Source: Hymenobacter sp. YIM 151858-1 (GTDB taxonomy: Bacteria > Bacteroidota > Bacteroidia > Cytophagales > Hymenobacteraceae). Taken from it: a stretch of 64,000 bases of DNA. Positions 44,242 to 53,082 of this stretch are shown piece after piece (the first letter of the stretch is position 1; each line of letters begins with the position of its first letter). Both the position numbers and the translations under genes were made by a program. The notes below the pieces were generated by a model. It did not search any database. It had not been told where the DNA came from and worked only from the letters and a program-made list of their open reading frames with translations. The stretch spans positions 1,922,001 through 1,986,000 of the forward strand of contig NZ_CP110136.1 in the NCBI RefSeq assembly GCF_025979705.1, written 5' to 3'.

Positions 44242-44280
44242 TGCTATTTACTAAATTTTTTAGCATATAGTTTTCAAACT
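44242..44280 (-). promoter_or_regulatory. Candidate operators upstream of umuDC
   Basis: AT-rich region with two inverted repeats: CTAAA-TTT-TTTAG (44251-44263), nested in TGCTA ... TAGCA (44242-44265), and AGTTT-TC-AAACT (44269-44280). The Bacteroidota LexA box is not one I can confirm from memory, so the link to LexA is a guess. Confidence 0.4.
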
Positions 44281-44416
44281 GCGTCAGATTAGTTCCCGAG
44301 GAGTAAACTTTTTGATTCTGATGCGGCCGCCACAGCCAGGCATAATCATATTATTTACGCGATTAATGCCCTGATTTCACCAATTTTTCTTACCTAATAT
44401 TTTTAGTTTATGCTGA

Positions 44417-44436
44417 ATATCCTTATTTTTGGATAT
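44417..44436 (+). promoter_or_regulatory. Inverted repeat and -7-like box at the start of a small gene
   Basis: ATATCC-N8-GGATAT (44417-44436) covers TATTTTTG (44424-44431), an exact TANNTTTG match. It abuts ATG 44435, so if it is a promoter the transcript would be nearly leaderless. Confidence 0.3.
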
Positions 44437-44692
44437 GCGCAGAACGAAGAAGACACAGCTTCCTACTCCTACTCCCGTACAGCAATACGCCCGCTGCATC
44501 GACGCCGCACGTCGGCCCGAAGACCACATCGGCGACTGGCCCGAGCGCGGCGCGGTGTACCCGGTAGAGTACCGGCTGAATGCCCGTACCAAAGAGCCGC
44601 AGGTGCACGTGCTTGGCTTCTATGCCGAGCAGCCCTACGGCGCATTCGCTACCCGCCGCTTCGAGCCCGTAGCGGAGGTGTGGCTGAATTAG
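44435..44692 (+). CDS. Small basic hypothetical protein
   Basis: 85 residues, ATG 44435 (MRRTKKTQLPTPTPVQQYARCIDAARRPEDHIGDWPERGAVY). Ends in RLNARTKEPQVHVLGFYAEQPYGAFATRRFEPVAEVWLN, which has the regular character of a small folded domain. Divergent from umuDC. No domain recognised. A terminator follows. Confidence 0.55.
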   Translation: MRRTKKTQLPTPTPVQQYARCIDAARRPEDHIGDWPERGAVYPVEYRLNARTKEPQVHVLGFYAEQPYGAFATRRFEPVAEVWLN

Positions 44693-44715
44693 CCAACCCG
44701 TTTCTGTTCCATCGT

Positions 44716-44743
44716 CGGCCGCCTTTGTGCGGCCGTTTTTTTT
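44716..44743 (+). terminator. Terminator after the small basic protein gene
   Basis: CGGCCGC / GCGGCCG stem with a six-base loop followed by eight T. Confidence 0.85.
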
Positions 44744-44793
44744 GCGGTGGGCTGATGCCGCCATACGGCGTTGCTCGCCCTAGGTGCGCCTTA

Positions 44794-45348
44794 TTAATTA
44801 CCTGTCGCAGAGGTGTTTGGGGCTGCCCGGCGCCGGAGCAGGCGCGCCAATAGCACTGCCACGCCCACCGGTAGCCACAGCCACAGCAGTTCGCTCAGCA
44901 ACGTAGCCACACCCCGCATCGAAATGAAGCCCGCTCCGATGGGCGACACGCGCACGGGCCGCCACGGCAAAAAGTACCGCTCGTTGCTGAACGGCGCCAG
45001 CAGCGCCACACCCAGGCCGCCGTTGGTGAGCATATCAAGCACCGGATGCGAGGCCGTAGCCACTGCAAACCAAGCCGCCAACGCCCAGCGCGGCTCCGGC
45101 CGGGTGCGCGGCCACGCAAAAAAGCCCATCAGCAGGCCCACCAGCGCGGCAAACACCAACGAGTGGGTAAAGCCGCGGTGCCCCCACATGCTTTCGTACG
45201 GAATACCGAGCCTGAAGGTAACGGCATCGAAATCGGGCAAGATGGCGCATAGCGCCGTAAGCCACCAGAAGCGGGCTGGCAACGGCCGCACATGCAGCGC
45301 CCGACCTAGGCCGGCAGCTACCGCAGCGTGGGAAAAGATAGTGGGCAT
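44794..45348 (-). CDS. YdjM-like membrane-bound metal-dependent hydrolase family protein
   Basis: 184 residues, ATG 45348 (MPTIFSHAAVAAGLGRAL). Family motifs: LPDFDAVTF, HRGFTHSLVFA and SHPVLDMLTNGGLGVALLAPFS, whose acid and histidine residues may bind a metal. Four or five membrane spans. YdjM-type proteins are LexA-regulated in E. coli, which fits the umuDC genes nearby but is not proof. Activity unproven in the family. Confidence 0.8.
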   Translation of the reverse strand: MPTIFSHAAVAAGLGRALHVRPLPARFWWLTALCAILPDFDAVTFRLGIPYESMWGHRGFTHSLVFAALVGLLMGFFAWPRTRPEPRWALAAWFAVATASHPVLDMLTNGGLGVALLAPFSNERYFLPWRPVRVSPIGAGFISMRGVATLLSELLWLWLPVGVAVLLARLLRRRAAPNTSATGN

Positions 45349-45509
45349 GGTAGCTGCGAAGAAACCCGAAGCCCGGCAGTCCGCCAAATACCGCCTGCGC
45401 TTCCAACTGGCAGCGCCATAGGCCACAGAATGCGCACCTGGGCTCAAAGCGCGGTGGCGCCGCATGTAACCGGGCGTGTAACTTTACCTTTTCTGCACTG
45501 CTGAATCTC

Positions 45510-45929
45510 ATGGAAAACGCCACGCCCGAGCCGGTTTATGCCATACCGACCTCTTATCGCCGCATGGAAAACCTGCACATCGTGTTCTGGCTGCTTAAGG
45601 ACGTGAGCTGGTGCATGGTCTGGAAAACCCTCGGCATTGCCATGATATTTCCGACGCTGGCCATTGCCGCAATTATTGCCTGGCGCACCCGCCACCTAAA
45701 GTCGGAGCTGGCCCACAACTTGGCCATCGTGCTCTGGATTTCGGCCAACTCCTACTGGATGGTCAGCGAATTTTTCCATTTCGACGAGGTGCTTGTTGGC
45801 GGGCTGATTACCGGCAAACACCTGGCGCTGGTGCCTTTTACGCTGGGTTTGCTGGTGCTGGCCTACTACTACCTTTTCCTGAAGCCGCGCGAAGCCGACA
45901 CACAGCCTGAGCAGGTAGCTACGCTGTAA
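45510..45929 (+). CDS. Small integral membrane protein, unknown family
   Basis: 139 residues, ATG 45510. Three or four hydrophobic spans: about 38-58 (WKTLGIAMIFPTLAIAAIIAW), 68-90 (HNLAIVLWISANSYWMVSEFF) and 103-123 (HLALVPFTLGLLVLAYYYLFL). Contains MENLHIVFWLLKDVSWCMVWKTLG and FFHFDEVLVGG. Similar short proteins occur in Bacteroidota without a known role. An upstream TAACTTTA is one base off a -7 box. Probably monocistronic. Confidence 0.65.
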   Translation: MENATPEPVYAIPTSYRRMENLHIVFWLLKDVSWCMVWKTLGIAMIFPTLAIAAIIAWRTRHLKSELAHNLAIVLWISANSYWMVSEFFHFDEVLVGGLITGKHLALVPFTLGLLVLAYYYLFLKPREADTQPEQVATL

Positions 45930-46085
45930 GTCCACGCCTGCAACCGCCCAATCTGCTGTTGGCGAAGGCGCTGCGTAGCTCTTGGCACGTTTGCTGAATT
46001 GTCTCAATTTGTACGACACGCTCCCACGTTTGCATAGCTAACAAACGTCATGTACCCGCCCGGGCAAAAGCGCGTACTTGCCGGC

Positions 46086-46946
46086 ATGACTCGTATCCTG
46101 CTCACGGGGGCCACCGGCAACGTAGGCGCCGCCACGCTCGCGCACCTGCTGCAAACTCCCAACGTAGCCAGTCGGCTGGTGGCTGCCGTGCGCCCTGGCG
46201 CGGCTGCCTCGCTGCCCGAGGGCGTAGCCACCGTTCCGCTCGATTTCACCGACCCCGCCACGTACCAGCCCGCGCTGCAAGGCATCGAGCGGCTGCTGCT
46301 GGTGCGCCCGCCCGAGCTGAGCGACGTGCGGCGCTATCTGCGGCCGTTTATCGAGCGGGCGCAGCTGAGCGGGGTGCGCCATGTGGTGTTTCTGTCGTTG
46401 CAGGGCGCGCAATACAACTGGTTTGCCCCGCACCACAAGGTAGAGGCCGATTTGCGCCGCTCGGGCATGGGCTGGACGATGCTGCGCCCCAGCTTTTTTA
46501 TGCAGAACCTGAGCACCACGCACCGCTTCGACATCCGCGACAACCACCAGATTCTGCTGCCGGCGGGCCAGGGCCGCACGGCGTTTATCGATGTACGCGA
46601 CATTGGCACCGTGGCGGCACGGGTGCTGCTGCAGCCCGGCGAGCTGCCCAACGCCGCCTACGAGCTAACCGGCGCCGAGGCCCTGACCTACGGCGAGGTG
46701 GCCGCCACGCTTACGCAGGTGCTGGGCCGCCCCATCCGCTACCGCGCAGCGGGCATCGGCGAGTTTCGGCAACACATGCTGGCCCACGGCTTTGCGCCGG
46801 CGTTTATCAACGTGATGATCGGTATTTACTCGGTAGCCCGCCTGGGCTTGGCCGCGCGGGTAACCAACACCACCGCCGAGCTGCTGGGCCGCGCCCCGAT
46901 TACGTTCCGGCAATTTGCCCACGACTACCGAAGCAGCTGGCAATAG
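46086..46946 (+). CDS. NmrA-like NAD(P)-binding protein
   Basis: 286 residues, ATG 46086 (MTRILLTGATGNVGAATLAHLL). Rossmann nucleotide motif GATGNVG (8-14), then VVFLSLQGAQYNWFAPHHKVEADLRRSGMGWTMLRPSFFMQNL and AFIDVRDIGTVAARVL. The catalytic Tyr-x-x-x-Lys of classical short-chain reductases is not obvious, so the protein may be a redox-sensing or quinone-reductase-like member (YtfG type). Substrate unknown. An ABC ATPase converges on it. Confidence 0.83.
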   Translation: MTRILLTGATGNVGAATLAHLLQTPNVASRLVAAVRPGAAASLPEGVATVPLDFTDPATYQPALQGIERLLLVRPPELSDVRRYLRPFIERAQLSGVRHVVFLSLQGAQYNWFAPHHKVEADLRRSGMGWTMLRPSFFMQNLSTTHRFDIRDNHQILLPAGQGRTAFIDVRDIGTVAARVLLQPGELPNAAYELTGAEALTYGEVAATLTQVLGRPIRYRAAGIGEFRQHMLAHGFAPAFINVMIGIYSVARLGLAARVTNTTAELLGRAPITFRQFAHDYRSSWQ

Positions 46947-46999
46947 CGGCCCTAGGTGAGGCAAACGCCCTTAACCGCAGGCAGCCCGCCGGGGCGCCG

Positions 47000-47980
47000 C
47001 TACACGTACCACACGGTTTCGGGCCGAGCGGTTACGTGCACCGCGTCGCCCACGGCCAGCTGGTTGTCGGTGGTTCGGATGGTAACTGAGGCGCCGGCCA
47101 GCTCGGCCCGCAGCTCCTGGTAGCTGCCGTAGTAGGTTACTTCCGTAACGGTGCCTGCCAGCCCTTGGCCCGGCGCCACCAGTTGCAGGTTTTCGGGCCG
47201 CAGCAACAGGGCTTTGCGGTTGGGCCGCAGCCCTAGGTGCTGCGCAAAAGCTTTGTGCGCAGCACCCCGCAGCAGGTTGTAGCTCCCAAACAGCGCTGCC
47301 ACGTACTCGCTGGCGGGCTGCCGATACACTTGCTGGGGCGTGCCGCGCTGCACTATGGCGCCGTGCTGCATCACCAGCATTTCGTCGGCCCACGAGAGGG
47401 TATCCAAGGGGTCGTGCGAAATGAGGGTGCAGGTAATGCCCAACCGCTCGCTGATGTCGCGGATTACGGCCTTGAGCGTGGTTTTGTGGCCGATATCGAG
47501 GTTGGAGAAGGGCTCATCGAGCAGCAGCAACCTAGGCGCACCTAGCAGCAGCTTGGCCAAGGCAATGCGCTGCCGCTCGCCGCCCGAAAGCTGGTTGGTT
47601 TTGCGCTTCAGCAAGTGGCTGATCTGGCACACCTCGTACAGCGTTTCGGCCTCGTCGGCGGGTAGGGTGTTGGCGTATTGCAGCACCTGCTCCACGCGCA
47701 AAAACTTGGGCAGCTCAAACTGCTGCGAGAGGTAGGCAATGCCTTTGTGCCCCGGAATCAGCTTTTCGTGCGGGTCCTCCACTCGCTGCCCTTCAAACCA
47801 CACCTCGCCCGACTTAGGCGACACCAACCCGGCTATGGTTTGCAGCAAGGTGCTTTTGCCCGAGCCCGTTTCGCCGGCAATGGCCAGCTTCTGAAACCGC
47901 TGCTGCGTGAAGCTGATGTCGCGCAGGCCGAAGTTGCCTTCTTCCTGAAAGTTGATTTCCGAGACGCGCAGTAGATCCAT
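47000..47980 (-). CDS. Orphan ABC transporter ATPase with TOBE domain
   Basis: 326 residues, ATG 47980. Walker A AGETGSGKST (35-44), signature LSGGERQRIALAKLL, Walker B LLLLDEPFSNLD, H-loop LISHD. Residues 255-326 form a TOBE-like regulatory domain (GTVTEVTYYGSYQELRAEL ... VGDAVHVTARPETVWYV), typical of importers of molybdate, iron, polyamine or sugar type. No permease or binding protein is within the window, so its partners must lie elsewhere. The frame holds two CCTAGG copies. Confidence 0.88.
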   Translation of the reverse strand: MDLLRVSEINFQEEGNFGLRDISFTQQRFQKLAIAGETGSGKSTLLQTIAGLVSPKSGEVWFEGQRVEDPHEKLIPGHKGIAYLSQQFELPKFLRVEQVLQYANTLPADEAETLYEVCQISHLLKRKTNQLSGGERQRIALAKLLLGAPRLLLLDEPFSNLDIGHKTTLKAVIRDISERLGITCTLISHDPLDTLSWADEMLVMQHGAIVQRGTPQQVYRQPASEYVAALFGSYNLLRGAAHKAFAQHLGLRPNRKALLLRPENLQLVAPGQGLAGTVTEVTYYGSYQELRAELAGASVTIRTTDNQLAVGDAVHVTARPETVWYV

Positions 47981-48031
47981 TCGGCAAAGCTCGGGATAAT
48001 AAGAGCATCAAGCCGTGTTGCCTTGCGCAGC

Positions 48032-48931
48032 TTACCGAAACCACCTAATGCCGACGCTCAAGTTTATTTCTTTATACCGTTGGCCTACCTGCTGGTAACT
48101 GACTGCACAAGTGTAGCGCGTTCTGAATAAAGTTGAAAGAATGCTCTGCCATTGCCATTGTTTCTGCCACCACCCAACCCGGCTCGTAAGCTCGAAATAT
48201 TGCTTATGCAGTACTCCAAAACGATACTGACTCCCCACTTCCAATCCTGCACGAGTGTATCTGTATTCGCCATCAATAATGCGTGCCTCACCTAAGGCTA
48301 ACCAGATGGGCAGCATGCGGTTGCCATAAGAGAAGTTGCCACCTAGGCTCAACCTTTCAAAGGCAAAAAGCGCTTTGTTGAGCTGAACATACTGATACTC
48401 TGCAGCTAAGTCGACATTGACATTGCAAGAGGCAATTAATTCGTCTATGCCGATTGTAGCAGAACGAACTATGCTGCTTCGTCCGGTTTGATACCCTAAG
48501 GCGATCCGCGCCGCTGGCTGCATGTAGCTGTTGTGTAGTAGATAAGGCCAGAATAAGGTGGCTTGTCCTCCAAAGGGAGTGTTTCGCACCCCCGAAACAA
48601 GTCTAGCTTCTACGTAGGGACGGTAGAAGTAATCTACTATGCACTCCACTCTCATGCGTACCGCTACGCTGTCGTGCGAATGCACCAACAAGCGCTGAGT
48701 TTGGTAACCAACAGAACGCACAACTATCGTGGCCGTGTCTTTTCCTATGTCTAACTGAAAAGCTCCTTTGTCATCAGTAGATGAGCCGGTTGTTGTGCCC
48801 GCAATGAGTATCTCTGCATTTTGAAGAGGATTACTCGTACTTCTTTCCAGCACAACTCCGCGCACAACACTTTGAGCAGAGCTTCCTAGCCAAGCAAACA
48901 TTAGTACCAACAGCGCTAAGTAATGCCTCAT
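48032..48931 (-). CDS. Outer-membrane protein with carboxypeptidase-like regulatory domain
   Basis: 299 residues with a signal peptide (MRHYLALLVLMFAWLGSSAQ). Residues about 22-95 are a CarboxypepD_reg-like (CNA-B-type) module: VVRGVVLERSTSNPLQNAEILIAGTTTGSSTDDKGAFQLDIG. The rest is beta-rich (LAAEYQYVQLNKALFAFERLSLGGNFSYGNRMLPIWLALG) and ends with an aromatic/basic IRWFR, like an outer-membrane barrel. GC content is visibly lower (near 50%) than in adjacent genes. Function unknown. Confidence 0.75.
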   Translation of the reverse strand: MRHYLALLVLMFAWLGSSAQSVVRGVVLERSTSNPLQNAEILIAGTTTGSSTDDKGAFQLDIGKDTATIVVRSVGYQTQRLLVHSHDSVAVRMRVECIVDYFYRPYVEARLVSGVRNTPFGGQATLFWPYLLHNSYMQPAARIALGYQTGRSSIVRSATIGIDELIASCNVNVDLAAEYQYVQLNKALFAFERLSLGGNFSYGNRMLPIWLALGEARIIDGEYRYTRAGLEVGSQYRFGVLHKQYFELTSRVGWWQKQWQWQSILSTLFRTRYTCAVSYQQVGQRYKEINLSVGIRWFR

Positions 48932-48986
48932 TGAGTAGGTTGTTTGATTACTGGCTAGATGCGAGTCCTCTCGTTATTCCATAAAC

Positions 48987-49023
48987 AAAACCGGCCGCTC
49001 CCACCTAGGGAAGCGGCCGGTTT
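48987..49023 (-). terminator. Terminator of acn, CCTAGG in its loop
   Basis: Read on the minus strand: AAACCGGCCGCTTCCC ... GGGAGCGGCCGGTTTTG stem with a CCTAGGT loop and a T tract, 24 bases past the acn stop. Confidence 0.85.
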
Positions 49024-49046
49024 GCTATGCAGCTATCCGCTCAGAA

Positions 49047-51344
49047 TTACTTCTGCGACAGCGCGCTGGCTTCTGTCGACTGCTGCAGGCGAATCAGGTT
49101 GAGGGCCGAACCAGCCTTAAACCACTCGATCTGGCCCTCGTTGTAGGTGTGGTTCACCGTGATGAGGTCCGTGTCGCCGTCGGTGTGGTGCAGACGAATC
49201 TGCAGCGGCTTGCCGGGGGCAAACTCCGTCAGGCCGAGGATGTCGATGGTGTCGCCTTCCTCAATCAGGTCGTAATCGGCCTTATTGGCGAAGGTGAGGG
49301 CCAGCATGCCCTGCTTCTTCAGGTTGGTTTCGTGGATACGTGCGAACGACTTCACGATGATGGCGCGCACGCCCAGGTGGCGGGGCTCCATGGCCGCGTG
49401 CTCGCGCGACGAACCTTCGCCGTAGTTCTCGTCGCCTACTACCACCGTGCCGATGCCCATCGACTTGTAGTTGCGGGCCACTTGCGGTACCGAGTTGTAG
49501 GTTTCGCCCTGGCTCACGAAATCGCGCACCTTGTTGGCCTCGCTGTTGAAAGCGTTGATGGCCCCGATGAGCATGTTGTTCGAGATGTTGTCCAGGTGAC
49601 CACGGTACTTCAGCCACGGACCGGCCATCGAGATGTGGTCGGTGGTGCACTTGCCTTGGGCCTTGATGAGCAGGCGCAGACCCATCAGGTCGGTGCCTTC
49701 CCAGGGCTTGAAGGGCTCGAGCAGTTCGAGGCGGTCGGAGTTCGGATCGACGATTACCTGCACGCCCATGCCGTTTTCGGCCGGGGCCTGGTAGCCAGCG
49801 TCCTCCACGGCGTAGCCTTGCGGCGGCATTTCGAGGCCACGGGGCTCATCCAGCTTCACTTGCTCGCCGTTTTTGTTGGTGAGCGTGTCGGTGAGCGGGT
49901 TGAAGGTCAGGTCGCCGGCAATAGCGAAAGCCGTCACGATTTCGGGCGAGGCCACGAACGCGTGCGTGTTCGGGTTGCCATCGTTGCGCTTAGCGAAGTT
50001 GCGGTTGAACGAGGTGATGATCGAGTTCTTGCGCTTGGGGTCGTCGGTGTGGCGGGCCCACTGGCCGATGCACGGACCGCAAGCGTTGGCCAACACCACG
50101 CCGCCCATCTGGGCGAAGGTGTCGAGCAGGCCGTCGCGCTGTACGGTGTAGCGTACCAGCTCCGAGCCCGGCGTTACCGTGAACTCGGCGTTTACCGTCA
50201 GGCCTTTGGTCACGGCCTGCTCGGCTACCGAAGCAGCACGGGTGATGTCTTCGTACGACGAGTTGGTGCACGAACCGATCAGACCAACCTCGAGGCGGGC
50301 GGGCCAGTTGTGCTCCTTAACGGCCGCAGCAAACTGCGAAATCGGCCAGGCAGCATCCGGAGTGAAGGGGCCGTTTACGTGCGGCTCCAACTCCGAGAGG
50401 TTAATCTCGATCAGCTGATCGTAGTACTTAGCCGGGTCGGCCAGTACTTCGTCGTCGGGGCGCAGGTGCTGGGCTACGCCGTTGGCCATGTCGGCAATTT
50501 CGGCGCGGCCGGTGCCACGCAGGTAGGTAGCCATCGACTCATCGTAGGCAAATACCGAGGTGGTGGCCCCGATTTCGGCGCCCATGTTGCAGATGGTTGC
50601 CTTACCTGTGCACGACATGTTTTCGGCACCCTCGCCGAAGTACTCCACGATAGCGCCGGTGCCGCCTTTTACGGTCAGGATACCAGCAACTTTCAGAATT
50701 ACGTCTTTGGGGGCCGTCCAGCCGCTCAGCTTGCCGGTCAGCTTCACGCCGATCAGCTTCGGGAACTTCAGCTCCCACGCCATGCCAGCCATTACGTCAA
50801 CGGCATCGGCACCACCTACGCCAATGGCAATCATGCCGAGGCCGCCAGCGTTGGGAGTGTGCGAGTCGGTGCCGATCATCATGCCGCCGGGGAAGGCGTA
50901 GTTCTCGAGCACCACTTGGTGAATAATGCCGGCGCCGGGCTTCCAGAAGCCGATGCCGTACTTGTTCGATACAGAGGCCAGGAAGTCGTAAACCTCCTTG
51001 TTCTCGTCGTTGGCTACGGCCAGGTCTTCGGCGGCGCCGTCGCGGGCCTGAATGAGGTGGTCGCAGTGCACGGTGGAGGGCACAGCCGTTTTGTCGCGGC
51101 CGGCTTGCATGAACTGCAGCAGGGCCATTTGGGCGGTGGCGTCCTGCATGGCTACGCGGTCGGGCGCGAAGTCAACGTACGATACGCCACGCTCAAAGCC
51201 CTGCGTGGGTGTACCGGCATACAAGTGGGCGTATAGGATTTTTTCGGCCAGCGTGAGGGGGCGGCCCACCACGCGGCGGGCAGCTTCTACTCGCTCGCCC
51301 AGACCGTTGTACACGGTCTTGATCATGTCCAGGTCAAACGCCAT
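49047..51344 (-). CDS. acn: Aconitate hydratase
   Basis: 765 residues, ATG 51344 ([20 protein letters not shown]). TCA-cycle enzyme that isomerises citrate to isocitrate through a [4Fe-4S] cluster held by C359 (IGSCTNSS), C422 and C425 ([11 protein letters not shown]). The mitochondrial-type aconitase (about 750-765 residues) rather than AcnA or AcnB. Swivelling domain near the C-terminus has [19 protein letters not shown]. The gene contains no CCTAGG over 2.3 kb. Its promoter is at 51396-51426. Confidence 0.97.
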   Translation of the reverse strand: MAFDLDMIKTVYNGLGERVEAARRVVGRPLTLAEKILYAHLYAGTPTQGFERGVSYVDFAPDRVAMQDATAQMALLQFMQAGRDKTAVPSTVHCDHLIQARDGAAEDLAVANDENKEVYDFLASVSNKYGIGFWKPGAGIIHQVVLENYAFPGGMMIGTDSHTPNAGGLGMIAIGVGGADAVDVMAGMAWELKFPKLIGVKLTGKLSGWTAPKDVILKVAGILTVKGGTGAIVEYFGEGAENMSCTGKATICNMGAEIGATTSVFAYDESMATYLRGTGRAEIADMANGVAQHLRPDDEVLADPAKYYDQLIEINLSELEPHVNGPFTPDAAWPISQFAAAVKEHNWPARLEVGLIGSCTNSSYEDITRAASVAEQAVTKGLTVNAEFTVTPGSELVRYTVQRDGLLDTFAQMGGVVLANACGPCIGQWARHTDDPKRKNSIITSFNRNFAKRNDGNPNTHAFVASPEIVTAFAIAGDLTFNPLTDTLTNKNGEQVKLDEPRGLEMPPQGYAVEDAGYQAPAENGMGVQVIVDPNSDRLELLEPFKPWEGTDLMGLRLLIKAQGKCTTDHISMAGPWLKYRGHLDNISNNMLIGAINAFNSEANKVRDFVSQGETYNSVPQVARNYKSMGIGTVVVGDENYGEGSSREHAAMEPRHLGVRAIIVKSFARIHETNLKKQGMLALTFANKADYDLIEEGDTIDILGLTEFAPGKPLQIRLHHTDGDTDLITVNHTYNEGQIEWFKAGSALNLIRLQQSTEASALSQK

Positions 51345-51395
51345 GGGATATCAGCGGGAAAAGGGTGACAAAACCAAGCCAAAGTTGGCAAGGCG

Positions 51396-51426
51396 CAAAT
51401 ATAGGCCCCACCACCCGGCAGACAAA
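51396..51426 (-). promoter_or_regulatory. acn promoter, perfect Bacteroidota consensus
   Basis: Read on the minus strand: TTTG (51423-51426), 19 bases, TATATTTG (51396-51403), an exact TTTG-N19-TANNTTTG match, 52 bases before the acn ATG. Confidence 0.85.
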
Positions 51427-51526
51427 CTTTATATTCGCCCTCCGGTTGTACGCGGGTTTGGCGGCTACGTTGGGCTGCCAAGTGTACTTTTCGGGGGTCT
51501 ATTGCGCCCATATTTATTTACAACAG

Positions 51527-52825
51527 ATGACTTTTCGTTTCGTTTCGGGCCGCCTGCTTTTGGGCAGCGCCGCCCTGCTGGCGTCGGTGCTGACGGCCTG
51601 CAACTCCGGTTCCGACAAAACTGCTGCTGATACCGTGGAAAAAACCAGCGCGGCCTCGCCGCTGAAAACCGGCCCCTGGCGCGGTGCTCTGAAAACCCAA
51701 GGTCAGGAAATTCCTTTCCTGTTTGAGGTAGCCGAAGAAGGCAGCAAGCAGGTGGCCTATCTAATTAACAAAGGCATCAACGGCGAGGAGCGCCTGAAGC
51801 TGGATGAAATCAGCACCGCCGGCGACTCAACCACCATTAAGTTGCATGTGTTTGATGCTGCCTTGGTGGTGCGCCCTGCTGGCGAAGGCAAGCTGACGGG
51901 CACTTGGGTGAAGTACGACGCCCCCGAGCCCTACCGTGTACCGTTTGAGGCTACTCAAAGCAATGAACTGTTTGGTGCCGCAAAGGGCCAAGCGCAGGAT
52001 TTTGCGGGCACTTGGGCTACTACTTTCAAAGACGACGAAGGCAGCACCACACCTGCGGTGGGCATCTTCAAGCAAAACGGCTCGGAGGTTACAGGCACGT
52101 TTCTGACCACCACGGGCGACTACCGCTACTTGGCGGGCCAAGCCGATGGCAACACCGTGCGCATGACCACCTTCGATGGCAACCACGGCTGGCTCTTTAC
52201 GGCACAAAAGCAAGCCGACGGAACACTGAAAGGCGACTTCTACAACGGCAAATCGGGCCACGAAACCTGGACAGCTAAGCTCGACCCGAACGCCAAGCTG
52301 CCCGACGCCAACGCCCTTACCGGCATGAAGCCCGGTCAGAAGCGCCTCGATTTCAAATTCCCGAACATCTACGAAGGGGGCAGCATCTCCCCCACCGACC
52401 CCAAGTACAAGGGCAAAGTAGTGGTGGTGCAGGTGCTGGGCTCGTGGTGCCCCAACTGCATGGACGAGACCAACTTCCTGGCGCCGTGGTACGAGAAGAA
52501 CAAGCAACGCGGCGTGGAAATCATCGGCCTAGGTTTTGAGCGCAGCCCCGACCAGAAGGCAGCCGCTCAAAAGCTGCTGAAAATGAAAGAGCGCCTGAAC
52601 GTGGGCTACGATTTGGCCGTGGCCGGCATGGCCAACAAAGACTCGGCTAGCAAAGCCCTGCCCCAGCTCTCGAAAGTACTGGCCTTCCCCACCACCATCT
52701 TCCTGGATAAGAAAGGCGAGGTGCGCAAAATTCATACGGGCTTTAGCGGCCCCGGCACCGGCGAGTACTACCAGAAGCAGACCGAGGAGTTTAACAAAAC
52801 CATCGACCAGTTGCTGGCTGAGTAA
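51527..52825 (+). CDS. TlpA-like thiol-disulfide lipoprotein
   Basis: 432 residues with a lipoprotein signal (MTFRFVSGRLLLGSAALLASVLTAC, lipidated at C25). A DUF4369-like beta domain is absent; instead about 40-280 is a beta-rich region with a repeated GTW...DDEGSTTPAVGIFKQNGSEVTGTFLTTTGDYRYLAG pattern. The C-terminal thioredoxin-like domain has the active site CPNC (308-311, GSWCPNC). Envelope-facing thiol reductase; the partner is unknown. Divergent from acn. The palindromic element at 52855-53073 follows. Confidence 0.88.
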   Translation: MTFRFVSGRLLLGSAALLASVLTACNSGSDKTAADTVEKTSAASPLKTGPWRGALKTQGQEIPFLFEVAEEGSKQVAYLINKGINGEERLKLDEISTAGDSTTIKLHVFDAALVVRPAGEGKLTGTWVKYDAPEPYRVPFEATQSNELFGAAKGQAQDFAGTWATTFKDDEGSTTPAVGIFKQNGSEVTGTFLTTTGDYRYLAGQADGNTVRMTTFDGNHGWLFTAQKQADGTLKGDFYNGKSGHETWTAKLDPNAKLPDANALTGMKPGQKRLDFKFPNIYEGGSISPTDPKYKGKVVVVQVLGSWCPNCMDETNFLAPWYEKNKQRGVEIIGLGFERSPDQKAAAQKLLKMKERLNVGYDLAVAGMANKDSASKALPQLSKVLAFPTTIFLDKKGEVRKIHTGFSGPGTGEYYQKQTEEFNKTIDQLLAE

Positions 52826-52854
52826 GGGCTGTCGTTGTAAAGAGGAACAGCCGC

Positions 52855-53073
52855 CCCCTCGGCTGTCATTGCGAGCCAAGCGAAGCAATCCTTCCTCTCG
52901 CGGCACCACCGTTCAGCCACCACCAACCGAAAAACGCACCGCCCGACTCTTAGTATCAGGAGTCGGGCGGTGCGTTTTTCGGTTGGCTACCAGGTTTTTG
53001 CTTAGTACTGGCTGAACAGCTTACCCTGCTCAGGACCGATTGCTTCGCTTGGCTCGCAATGACAGCCGAGGGG
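52855..53073. repeat. 219-base palindromic element with nested inverted repeats
   Basis: Outer arms of 36 bases (52855-52890 and 53038-53073) are perfect inverted copies and include GTCATTGCGAGCCAAGCGAA. Inside is a perfect 27-base hairpin (52923-52949 / 52960-52986) with ten-base loop TTAGTATCAG. GTTCAGCCA (52911) and TGGCTGAAC (53010) add a partial third arm pair. It separates the convergent TlpA and GNAT genes. Confidence 0.9.
52923..52986. terminator. Bidirectional terminator inside the palindromic element
   Basis: The 27-base perfect stem (CCAACCGAAAAACGCACC ... ) has A5 on the left arm and T5 on the right arm, so it should end transcription from both convergent genes. Confidence 0.7.
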
Positions 53074-53082
53074 AGCGGCCAC

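Noticed and set aside
49149-51236. Long open frame (695 codons) on the plus strand over acn
   Set aside because: It is antisense to acn and arises from its codon bias; it has no recognisable motif and acn is certain.
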